Assembly: GCA_024278775.1 (NCBI GenBank) | Contig: JAJRSP010000218.1 | Span: 1-5,082, forward strand | DNA length: 5,082 nucleotides | From: Planctomycetota bacterium | GTDB lineage: Bacteria; Planctomycetota; Phycisphaerae; UBA1845 | Direction of reading: 5' to 3' | Shown: piece after piece, positions 1-4,834 of the stretch | Layout: the number at the start of each line of letters is the position of its first letter | Numbering within the stretch: position 1 is the stretch's first letter | The notes under the pieces: generated by a model | What the model was told of the DNA's origin: nothing | Seen by the model: the letters and a program-made list of their open reading frames with translations, nothing else | Databases searched by the model: none | Position numbers and translations under genes: made by a program

Positions 1-48
1 CAGCAGATACGTCTGATCCGGATTCCACGCTCGATAGGTCTTGCTCAT
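1..48 (-). CDS. IS1182-type transposase, N-terminal fragment (runs off the left edge)
   Basis: Only the first 16 codons are inside the window; they read MSKTYRAWNPDQTYLL. This opening (M-x-K-T-Y-R-x-W-x-P-x-Q-x-x-L-L) is the characteristic start of IS1182-family DDE transposases, which continue with a PPS-x-REWLPE-x-HL segment that would lie outside the window. The ATG at 48-46 is preceded by a GAGGA ribosome binding site (plus-strand 56-60) with 7 nt spacing, which supports this start. The gene points leftward and out of the window, so the bases between it and the metallophosphoesterase stop should contain the 5' end and terminal repeat of the element. Whether the transposase is intact cannot be seen. 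The family call rests on a short peptide recognised from memory. Confidence 0.75.
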   Translation of the reverse strand, partial: MSKTYRAWNPDQTYLL

Positions 49-130
49 CCCTGAGTCCTCAAAAATCGTCCCGATCTTCCCTCACGACGACCCGCATCAT
101 AGCATACGTGTCAAGCGGTAATACTCGGAC

Positions 131-145
131 AGACTCCTAGAGTCT
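131..145. repeat. Inverted repeat AGACTC-CTA-GAGTCT at the likely insertion-sequence border
   Basis: Perfect 6-bp arms (131-136 and 140-145) surround a 3-nt centre and contain the tetranucleotide CTAG at 137-140. It lies 18 bp past the metallophosphoesterase stop codon and 83 bp upstream of the transposase start. It could be the pre-existing palindrome into which the element inserted, part of the terminal inverted repeat, or a weak terminator hairpin for the metallophosphoesterase gene. No T-tract follows on the minus strand. The element's other end is outside the window, so its exact border cannot be fixed here. Confidence 0.4.
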
Positions 146-163
146 TGGGCCGCCCAACTCGTG

Positions 164-1624
164 TCAGTGCGTGGCACCGGCGAGTTCAGCGGCCACACGG
201 CGTATCGGCAAGAGCGGATCATCAAAGAGAGTGGCGGCATCCTCACCGGGGGGTGGCTCGATCTCATCCAGGTGCGAAAAGAAGCGGTATCGTAAGGCTA
301 TCTCACTGCCCTTTCGCCATATTTCGATAATACGCCCCTGGTGCGGGGCGTCGATGATGGACCCCACGACCAGTTCGGCGTACCCCCCTCGGTCCATGGC
401 CGCGTGTTTGTGAATGTGCCCGGCCACGTGCAGGGCCACGCAGGGGAATTGGCGAAGCAGGGATCGCAGCGACCGACCCGTTAGCGCCGTGCCGAGTGCC
501 ACGCTTAACGAATCGCTCGGGTGGTGCGTGGCGAGAATGACGATTTCATTCGCATCCTGGGCGCGTTGCAACGACGCGCGCAGGAAATCTCGCTCGGCCG
601 GGGAGATGGCCCCCTCGGCGTAGCTCTGCTCTGGTATCTCCAACGCCGGCGAGGCCGAGTTCAGCCCGATCAGACGAAGCCCCGGCACCGGAGAGACGCT
701 GTACCACGTTCGATTCGGATGGGCCGCATCAAACCCGTGCCCGGCCGGGGCAGAAGTGCTGCCCAGCAGCGCGGTGATGAACTCCTCGTTGGTGATATAG
801 CGCCGGTTGGGGTTCGGTTCGATGCGAGTCGGGGTGTTGAGTCGCGGCGGCGGGCCGAGATTGGCCGGCGTGATTGGTGCCCAGGCAAGTGCCCCCTCCG
901 GGTTGAGCCACAGCGGCGCGACGATCCCAAGCCGATCGGGTAGCGGCAGCGGGCTGACGCGAGCACCAAGCGGCCCGTTGATGATCGGAAACACGCCGAC
1001 GCCGAAGCGATCATGATTGCCGAAAACGGTGTACCAGGGAATGGTGGGTTTGCTGCCGTGCCGGCCGTTGCGATAGAGCCCCTGCGCGGTGAACGGATAA
1101 TGCGGATCGAGCGCGGGGTCGGGAAGGGATGCCGGGGCTCGATCATCGGGGCCGGTACGCGGGTCGATGAGTCCGCCGTCGAACGCGGTGACCAACCAGC
1201 CGAGTTCGTTTCGCTGGGCGTTGTCCGTGCCGTCGCCCGTATGGATCACGAAGTCGATGTTCATGCCCGAGGCGTGCCGCTTGTTGATCGTGCGGATCGT
1301 GCCATCGAGCAGCTGCGTGGCGTAGGCCTCGTAGGGTCGCCAGGCACTTCGCGTGAGACGCGAGGCCACCGTGAGCCGCCCCGGCGATTCCTCATCCACC
1401 ATGTGCGTATCGGAGATGTGGGCGAACCGCGCGAGCAGCGTGAACCCCTCCGGCGGAGCGGTCGTGTTCTCCTCGGGCAAGCGCTGCGACGCTGACAGGA
1501 GCATGGCTGGGTCCGAGCCACACCCGACGCACATCAGCAACGCGAAAAGGATTGCGACGCCCACCATCGCGGCCAGTTGCTTGACGAGCTTCGATTTTTC
1601 CTCCGGTGTTTTCACGGCCACCAT
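164..1624 (-). CDS. Exported calcineurin-like metallophosphoesterase, probable lipoprotein
   Basis: A 486-aa protein of the calcineurin-like metallophosphoesterase fold, expected to hydrolyse phosphoesters with a two-metal centre; the substrate is unknown. The metal-ligand motifs occur in the normal order: D-x-H at D72/H74 (HISDTH), GD at 130-131 (HTGDGTDN), GNHD at 202-205, a histidine pair H367-H368 (ATHH), and GHIHKH at 402-407 (H403/H405). The segment D-N-x-Q-x-NEL-x-W around 134-143 resembles the PPA1498-type subfamily (TIGR03767, from memory). The N-terminus has lysines at 5, 10, 12 and 15, then a hydrophobic run at 18-34 and Cys35. This looks like a secretion signal, perhaps a lipobox (C-V-G-C, an atypical -3 residue). 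The lysine-rich n-region favours this ATG over Met20, although no good Shine-Dalgarno precedes it (a GGAG lies too far upstream). A long low-complexity proline-rich stretch, about 220-275, separates the GNHD and HH motifs. It lies 175 bp downstream of the exosortase unit on the same strand, separated by hairpins. It has no recognisable C-terminal sorting tail. Confidence 0.88.
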   Translation of the reverse strand: MVAVKTPEEKSKLVKQLAAMVGVAILFALLMCVGCGSDPAMLLSASQRLPEENTTAPPEGFTLLARFAHISDTHMVDEESPGRLTVASRLTRSAWRPYEAYATQLLDGTIRTINKRHASGMNIDFVIHTGDGTDNAQRNELGWLVTAFDGGLIDPRTGPDDRAPASLPDPALDPHYPFTAQGLYRNGRHGSKPTIPWYTVFGNHDRFGVGVFPIINGPLGARVSPLPLPDRLGIVAPLWLNPEGALAWAPITPANLGPPPRLNTPTRIEPNPNRRYITNEEFITALLGSTSAPAGHGFDAAHPNRTWYSVSPVPGLRLIGLNSASPALEIPEQSYAEGAISPAERDFLRASLQRAQDANEIVILATHHPSDSLSVALGTALTGRSLRSLLRQFPCVALHVAGHIHKHAAMDRGGYAELVVGSIIDAPHQGRIIEIWRKGSEIALRYRFFSHLDEIEPPPGEDAATLFDDPLLPIRRVAAELAGATH

Positions 1625-1660
1625 CGTACAAGAAGGCGTAACACTCCGCGATCACGGCAT

Positions 1661-1720
1661 CCTGCTGCCTTCGCAGAAGGACCGCGCCGCATGCTTTAGA
1701 TCGCGCGGCGCTGGAACGCC
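1661..1720. repeat. Cluster of inverted repeats between genes (first part)
   Basis: Consecutive hairpins can be drawn. At 1661-1680, CCT-G-CTGC, loop CTTC, GCAG-A-AGG (one G-A mismatch). At 1684-1711, GCGCCGC pairs with GCGGCGC (7 bp, 14-nt loop). Overlapping the latter as an alternative, GGCG at 1707-1710 pairs with CGCC at 1717-1720. They lie in the leader of the metallophosphoesterase gene. They may attenuate or separate transcription from the exosortase unit, or may be copies of a dispersed REP-like repeat. The pairings are read directly; the role is inference. Confidence 0.4.
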
Positions 1721-1741
1721 GAGCCCCGCACGAACTCTCGA

Positions 1742-1767
1742 AACCGCGCGGGCTGAAGCCCACGGTT
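1742..1767. repeat. REP-like hairpin AACCG...GGGC-TGAA-GCCC...CGGTT
   Basis: Outer arms AACCG (1742-1746) and CGGTT (1763-1767) pair. Inside them GGGC (1750-1753) and GCCC (1758-1761) close a TGAA tetraloop, with an asymmetric internal loop of CGC against A. It sits 32 bp past the stop of the exosortase partner. Read on the minus strand the structure ends in GGTTT, so it could act as a weak terminator for the xrtH unit. Hairpins with a GGGCTGAAGCCC core are, as I recall, dispersed in planctomycete genomes; that is from memory, not a search. Confidence 0.45.
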
Positions 1768-1769
1768 CA

Positions 1770-1833
1770 GGTAGTCGTGACAGTTATGAAACGCGGCACC
1801 TACGTCCGTGGCTTTGGTGGGTTGTCGTGACAG
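1770..1833. repeat. Imperfect direct repeat GGT(A/T)GTCGTGACAG, 50-bp spacing
   Basis: GGTAGTCGTGACAG at 1770-1783 recurs as GGTTGTCGTGACAG at 1820-1833, 13 of 14 matching. Upstream of each copy is a further similar block, GAAACCGCG at 1740-1748 and GAAACGCG at 1788-1795, so a degenerate tandem duplication of about 50 bp is possible. The right copy lies inside the last codons of the exosortase partner and the left copy is downstream of its stop codon. Confidence 0.35.
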
Positions 1834-2405
1834 CCCCAGTCATTCGGGCGAAACAGCAATACGAGCCACACGATGGCCGGAAACACGAAGGAGACCACAG
1901 GTGCTTCGTTAATAGATTCGAAGATCAGCGAGAGCGCAGACCGGGTCCATTCGCCAAGCTCGTACAGTCGCCAGGGCGTGTCCGGCGTGCTAAACCAATA
2001 GATCAGCGCAATCCACACACGCACCAAGACAAACGCTTGGATGAGCATGATACCGACCCCGAGCGAGATCAAACGCCGTCGCCATGCAATGGGTGTGGCC
2101 AGTGCCAACGCGATGAACTCCACCGTGGGCAGATACCCCGTAATCCGTGGGCTGTGTTCGGCATCACCGATGTAGCGCGAGCCGCGCATCTGCGTGCTAA
2201 TCATCGTATCGGCGGTGCGGTTCGGATGTGGGGCCGGCGCAAACGACACCCGACCACGCTCTCCGAACGGATTAAACACGGCATTAGCCACATAACGATA
2301 GGCCGCCGAGTATCGCTCCGCCAAACCGGGCCACGGTAGGGCAAAGAGGGTGTAACAGGTGCCAAACACCAGCACGAAATACCAGATGGGGCTACGCTGA
2401 CGCAT
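1800..2405 (-). CDS. Exosortase H-associated membrane protein, likely non-catalytic exosortase-like partner
   Basis: A 201-aa membrane protein whose ATG lies 14 bp inside the end of xrtH in another frame. No Shine-Dalgarno precedes it, so it is probably translated by coupling to xrtH. Hydrophobic segments: about 8-26, 93-109, 112-137 and 168-187, with a large extracytoplasmic-type loop at about 27-92. By position and topology it matches the membrane protein known to accompany XrtH. The second half can be lined up by eye with XrtH: SPR (85-87 against 91-93), a basic cluster before the third helix, LVRV around R129 against LVRI around R145, and a last helix F-V-F-P against F-I-F-L-P. At the cysteine position there is Glu96, and at the histidine position Ile165. 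I infer a degenerate exosortase fold that may help bind or position the substrate or XrtH. The context is strong; the paralogy is a proposal. No independent function is known to me. Confidence 0.72.
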   Translation of the reverse strand: MRQRSPIWYFVLVFGTCYTLFALPWPGLAERYSAAYRYVANAVFNPFGERGRVSFAPAPHPNRTADTMISTQMRGSRYIGDAEHSPRITGYLPTVEFIALALATPIAWRRRLISLGVGIMLIQAFVLVRVWIALIYWFSTPDTPWRLYELGEWTRSALSLIFESINEAPVVSFVFPAIVWLVLLFRPNDWGCHDNPPKPRT

Positions 2406-2988
2406 GGGTGTTTGTGGCCTGATGGAGACGTAGGCTGCGAATCCAGATCAGCCATAGCACAATCGGAAGAAAAATGAACGCGACCTGCCAGACCTCCACG
2501 TGCATCATCTCGAACGTCTCCGGTGAACACCAGACACCGGTGTAATACAGGCTGATGATACGAACGAGGTTAATGATTAGTAGAACTAACGTGCCGCCAA
2601 TCATCCAGGCACACCGACGCAAAAGAGGTACGGCCAGTGGCGAGGCCGCCACCAGCAAAGCGAAAAAGACGGACGCCTGGATTGCGTCACACCCTCGTTT
2701 GATCGAGAGCGCGAACCGGGGGGAGGTCACGGCCACACCGTGGGACGTGGCCTTCTCACCGAGCAGGTCCAACACGACAGCCGAAGCGCGCGCGTTCACC
2801 TCCAAGTAGGACTCAAAATACGTCGTCTTGGAAAACCATGCGTAGAAGAGCGCGTTGAACCCCACCATCAACACCACAAGAACCACTACAAAACGCAACA
2901 CCGGTCGGCGGCGGCGCTTTCGAGGGGCATCCGCGGACGAAGCCCCTTGAGGGGAGGCACCGGCGTTATCTGAGGTGTCACTGCTCAT
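2392..2988 (-). CDS. xrtH: Exosortase H (archaeosortase/exosortase family transpeptidase-like protease)
   Basis: Inner-membrane cysteine enzyme that cleaves C-terminal sorting tails (IPTLxxWG-CTERM type for XrtH) and is thought to transfer the protein to a surface anchor. Numbering from the upstream ATG at 2994, the family triad is complete: Cys102 in KRGCDAIQ, Arg145 in NLVRIISLYY, and His165 in MMHVEVWQ. The spacing and about 200-aa length suit the short XrtH group rather than long proteobacterial EpsH. A polar N-terminal tail and basic block RKRRRR (25-30) precede membrane segments at about 32-54, 104-126, 128-152 and 168-187. Start choice: AAGGA at plus-strand 2996-3000 is 7 nt from the ATG at 2988 but only 1 nt from the ATG at 2994, so the second start is preferred; the alternative adds Met-Asp. 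The 3' end overlaps the downstream partner gene by 14 bp. No CTERM-tailed target is encoded in the window. Confidence 0.85.
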   Translation of the reverse strand: MSSDTSDNAGASPQGASSADAPRKRRRRPVLRFVVVLVVLMVGFNALFYAWFSKTTYFESYLEVNARASAVVLDLLGEKATSHGVAVTSPRFALSIKRGCDAIQASVFFALLVAASPLAVPLLRRCAWMIGGTLVLLIINLVRIISLYYTGVWCSPETFEMMHVEVWQVAFIFLPIVLWLIWIRSLRLHQATNTHASA

Positions 2989-2995
2989 ATCCATA

Positions 2996-3000
2996 TCCTT
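2996..3000 (-). promoter_or_regulatory. Ribosome binding site AAGGA that decides the xrtH start
   Basis: On the minus strand AAGGA is followed by 7 nt and then the ATG at 2988-2986. The ATG at 2994-2992 lies inside that spacer and is too close to be served by the same site. Confidence 0.6.
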
Positions 3001-3010
3001 GTGGTCGTCA

Positions 3011-3085
3011 GGTAACGGTGCGGCTTGATCACCCGATAGCGCCCCGGCATCACTTCACCGGCCGACAACATCCGGCCGCGTTACC
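3011..3085 (-). other. Inverted-repeat-rich leader between tRNA-His and xrtH
   Basis: An outer stem GGTAACG (3011-3017) pairs with CGTTACC (3079-3085). Within it, CGGCCG (3059-3064) pairs with CGGCCG (3073-3078) across an 8-nt loop, and GGTG (3017-3020) can pair with CACC (3056-3059), so the segment can fold as a small branched RNA. It lies in the presumed 5' leader of xrtH, downstream of tRNA-His on the same strand. No T-run follows the stem, so it is not a standard intrinsic terminator, and it matches no riboswitch I recognise. It could be a processing signal separating the tRNA from the mRNA, a regulatory leader, or chance in GC-rich DNA. Confidence 0.3.
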
Positions 3086-3123
3086 AAACCGGCAACGATC
3101 TGCTGGTACGTAACGTAAGGAAC

Positions 3124-3197
3124 TACCGACGCCGGGATTCGAACCTGGGGCCTCCGCGTCCACAGCGCGGCGCTCTAACCAACTGAGCTACGTCGGC
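3124..3197 (-). tRNA. tRNA-His (anticodon GTG), atypical
   Basis: Complete cloverleaf read on the minus strand, 74 nt. Acceptor GCCGACG pairs with CGTCGGT, D-stem GCTC with GAGC, anticodon stem CCGCG with CGCGG, loop CTGTGGA with anticodon GTG at 3161-3163, a 5-nt variable loop, and T-loop TTCGAAT. Three oddities are visible. The nucleotide before G1 is A, not the usual G-1. The discriminator base is A73, not C73, and the first acceptor pair is G1:U72. The T-stem has an A51-C63 mismatch (CCAGG against CCCGG). CCA is not encoded. The rest is well paired, so I call it a gene rather than a pseudogene, though a decayed copy is possible. The strand agrees with xrtH, 136 bp downstream, so read-through co-transcription is conceivable. 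Confidence 0.9.
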
Positions 3198-3518
3198 TCT
3201 ATAGCAAAGGATAACGCACGACCCGGTTTTGGCCAAGTTGGTACGGCAAGAAGGGTGTCGGAGGACGCGGCCACCCCCCGGCACCCCGGAAGCAGCGTGT
3301 GGGGCGGGGCAAGCTTTTCGGCTACACCTTTGCGGATCCATGAGAGGCGTATGCGGTGACGCACGTCCGCACTTGTCCCCGCACTCCCATCATGCGACGC
3401 CAGCTCACCTGGCCACGCCCCAACAATTCGACATGGCTGTGTTTATAATGGCGTGGCCCAGAGAATTCGTTGCCGACACCGACGGATGGCCACACGCGGC
3501 GGATGTACGTTTCCGTGG
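3198..3518. other. Gene-free stretch between the two tRNA genes
   Basis: No coding region here is supported. The open frames that exist on both strands have unrecognisable, low-quality translations. What can be seen is an inverted repeat GGGTGTCGG (3253-3261) with CCGGCACCC (3278-3286), a 9-bp stem with one G-U pair. On the minus strand it is followed by TTCTT and could be a poor terminator ahead of the tRNA-His promoter. There is also an isolated TATAAT at 3444-3449 without a matching -35 element. The stretch is GC-rich and ends at the tRNA-Ile promoter. Confidence 0.5.
3208..3236 (-). promoter_or_regulatory. Candidate sigma70 promoter for tRNA-His
   Basis: On the minus strand TTGGCC (plus 3231-3236) and TATCCT (plus 3208-3213) are separated by 17 bp, each matching 4 of 6 consensus bases. 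The predicted start, near 3201, is only a few bases from the mature tRNA 5' end. The spacing is ideal but the hexamers are mediocre. Confidence 0.4.
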
Positions 3519-3546
3519 TTGACAACACACAGTCGGCGGATACATT
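3519..3546 (+). promoter_or_regulatory. Sigma70-type promoter for tRNA-Ile
   Basis: A perfect -35 TTGACA (3519-3524), a 16-bp spacer and -10 TACATT (3541-3546, 4 of 6) lie about 60 bp upstream of the tRNA on the same strand. The predicted start near 3553 leaves a leader of about 50 nt for removal by RNase P. Confidence 0.65.
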
Positions 3547-3605
3547 GAAATGGGTGCCGTGGCCGGTGTGATTTTTCTCGCGCCGTGGGGTGGCGGGGCC
3601 GTCGA

Positions 3606-3678
3606 GGGCTCATAGCTCAGTTGGCAGAGCGCGTCGCTGATAACGACGAGGTCCGAGGTTCAAGTCCTCGTGGGCCCA
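3606..3678 (+). tRNA. tRNA-Ile (anticodon GAT)
   Basis: A 73-nt cloverleaf. Acceptor GGGCTCA pairs with TGGGCCC (one U-G at position 5:68), D-stem GCTC with GAGC, anticodon stem CGTCG with CGACG, and loop CTGATAA carries anticodon GAT at 3639-3641. The variable loop is AGGTC, the T-stem CGAGG pairs with CCTCG around loop TTCAAGT, and the discriminator is A. CCA is not encoded. It has its own promoter and stands apart from any rRNA gene in the window, whereas tRNA-Ile(GAT) is often in the 16S-23S spacer of other bacteria. It converges with fliM, whose stop is 43 bp away. Confidence 0.95.
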
Positions 3679-3705
3679 GTACCCCCCCGTCCAGTACCAC
3701 CCGTC
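3676..3705 (+). repeat. Imperfect 15-bp tandem repeat at the tRNA-Ile 3' end
   Basis: CCAGTACCCCCCCGT (3676-3690) is followed directly by CCAGTACCACCCGTC (3691-3705); the first eight bases are identical and the rest is offset by one base. The first copy shares only three bases with the mature tRNA, so this is more likely local slippage than an integration scar. No terminator hairpin is visible between the tRNA and the fliM stop. Confidence 0.4.
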
Positions 3706-3720
3706 GATTGCCCCGGCGCA

Positions 3721-4725
3721 CTACAGTGGTTCTTCGACCTCGGCTTGTCGCGTGATTTTGGCGGCGAGGTTTTCTTTGTGTCGGCCCAGGTGGGCGGCGA
3801 ATTTGTTTTCGCCCTCAACTTGTAGAATGATCTCGTCGGTCGGCGCTTTGGTGGTTTGTAGAATGTCGCCGGGCCTCAACGTCAGCAGATCATCCACCGT
3901 GATGGTTGTCTCCGCGAGGTAGCCCACCACGTTGACATGGGTGGCCCCAATGGCACTGGCCAGATCAGTGCCTCGGTCCTCCGCCTGTGCTCGCCGCTGG
4001 TAGGCCAGCCAGCCCTGAGACAGGAGCTTGCCGATCACCGGCTCGATCACGTTGAACGGGATACAGAGGCTCATCGTGCCGGCCCGACCGCCCATCTTGA
4101 TTTCAAACCCGATCACCACGACCACCTCGTTGGGCGCGACGATCTGCACCAGATGCGGATTGCTTTCGACCTCGTTGATCGAGAAGGTCACTTCGACCAG
4201 CTCCGACCATGATTCGGTGAGCGTCTGGAGTGCGCGGTCGGTGATTCGCCCGACGAGTCGCTGCTCGATCATCGTGAGTGGTCGTTGGGGGATGAACAGT
4301 TCGGAATTGGAGCCACCCAACAACCGGTCGATGATCGGGTAGATAATCAGCGGGCTGACTTCCAGGCACATCTGCCCTTCGAGAGGGACGGCACCCAGCA
4401 AGTTAAAGTTCGTGGGGTTGGGTAACGAGTGGATGAATTCGCTGTAGGTGAGCTGTTCGGCCGTCGCCACGCGCACCTCCACAATCGTGCGAAGATAGCC
4501 CGAAAGCGACGCGCCGAAGTTACGCGCAAACGTCTCGTGGATTCCCTCCAGGGCGCGCATCTGCTCTTTGCTGACGCGTTCCGGTCGCTTGAAGTCGTAG
4601 GTGTGAACGTCCTTCACGACCTGGTGGGCACGCTGCGTGACCACCTCCTGCGCGCTCTCCACGCCACCGGTAGCTACCGCTGCGAGTAACGCATCCACTT
4701 CACTTTGATCAAGGACATCGGCCAC
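3721..4725 (-). CDS. fliM: Flagellar motor switch protein FliM
   Basis: A 334-aa FliM, normal length. It forms the C-ring at the flagellar base together with FliG and FliN and binds phosphorylated CheY to set rotation direction. The N-terminal peptide VLDQSEVDALLAAV (4-17) is the CheY-P-binding EIDALL-type motif. The CheC-like middle domain spans about 45-235, with the family block LPNPTNFNLL (101-110) and the FliG-facing loop LLGGSN (135-140), where the usual GGxG ends in Asn. The C-terminal SpoA/FliN-like domain is at about 250-325 (LRPGDIL at 283-289). The start is GTG at 4725-4723, served by GGGGAG (plus 4735-4740) with a 9-nt spacer; no in-frame ATG competes nearby. No other flagellar gene is in the window, and an IS5-type transposase begins 277 bp upstream in the opposite direction. 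fliM is therefore isolated from the fliL or fliN neighbours it usually has, at least on this side. Confidence 0.96.
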   Translation of the reverse strand: MADVLDQSEVDALLAAVATGGVESAQEVVTQRAHQVVKDVHTYDFKRPERVSKEQMRALEGIHETFARNFGASLSGYLRTIVEVRVATAEQLTYSEFIHSLPNPTNFNLLGAVPLEGQMCLEVSPLIIYPIIDRLLGGSNSELFIPQRPLTMIEQRLVGRITDRALQTLTESWSELVEVTFSINEVESNPHLVQIVAPNEVVVVIGFEIKMGGRAGTMSLCIPFNVIEPVIGKLLSQGWLAYQRRAQAEDRGTDLASAIGATHVNVVGYLAETTITVDDLLTLRPGDILQTTKAPTDEIILQVEGENKFAAHLGRHKENLAAKITRQAEVEEPL

Positions 4726-4773
4726 GGCCGGAAACTCCCCAGGTAGATGATCTCGGTCTACACCGACTCCTGC

Positions 4774-4802
4774 TTATCGGGCTTTGACACCTTTTGACTT
4801 GA
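4774..4802 (-). promoter_or_regulatory. Candidate FliA (sigma28)-like promoter for fliM
   Basis: On the minus strand CCCGATAA (plus 4774-4781) matches 7 of 8 bases of the flagellar -10 GCCGATAA. A partial -35, TCAAGTCA (plus 4795-4802, against TAAAGTTT), lies 13 bp upstream instead of the usual 11. A start near 4767 would give a leader of about 40 nt carrying the fliM ribosome binding site. The off-consensus spacing keeps this tentative, and the class could also be wrong, since fliM is commonly transcribed by other sigma factors. Confidence 0.3.
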
Positions 4803-4834
4803 GGCTGACGGGAACGCGAAAGCCGTTCCCAGCC
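4803..4834. repeat. Strong hairpin GGCT-GGGAACG / CGTTCCC-AGCC
   Basis: GGGAACG (4810-4816) pairs with CGTTCCC (4824-4830) around a 7-nt loop, and the stem extends as GGCT (4803-4806) with AGCC (4831-4834) after a 3-nt bulge. No T-tract follows on either strand. It lies between fliM and the IS5-type transposase and may mark the insertion-sequence border, block transcription leaving the element, or lie just upstream of the fliM promoter. Confidence 0.45.

Noticed and set aside
96..114. TTGACA followed by TATGAT as a transposase promoter on the minus strand
   Set aside because: The two hexamers are only 7 bp apart, far too close to be used together, and neither has a good partner at normal spacing.
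1353..2339. Long 328-codon plus-strand frame antisense to the exosortase partner and the metallophosphoesterase start
   Set aside because: It spans two recognised minus-strand genes and the non-coding hairpin region; its translation is rich in Arg, His and Pro as expected for a shadow frame in GC-rich DNA.
3059..3078. CGGCCG hairpin as an intrinsic terminator for tRNA-His
   Set aside because: No T-tract follows on the minus strand, so it is recorded only as part of a possibly structured leader.
3278..3300. CCGGAAGCAGC resembling the conserved tip of bacterial SRP RNA
   Set aside because: The matching GGTCAGG strand and the GGAAGGAAGCAG doublet are missing, and the flanks do not pair into the SRP hairpin.
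3123..3341. 72-codon minus-strand frame ending in VAQLVRAPRCGRGGPRFESR
   Set aside because: This is the well-known false protein produced by translating a tRNA gene; it is tRNA-His and its upstream region.
3444..3449. Perfect TATAAT hexamer
   Set aside because: No -35 element at 15-19 bp spacing on the plus strand and none convincing on the minus strand; no gene or RNA begins just downstream.
3229..3528. Open frames of 97 codons (plus) and 68 codons (minus) between the tRNAs
   Set aside because: Compositions are odd, there is no family resemblance and no good ribosome binding site, and they overlap each other on opposite strands.
3676..3705. Duplicated tRNA-Ile 3' end as an integration (att) site
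   Set aside because: The repeat shares only three bases with the tRNA, and there is no integrase or element between the copies.
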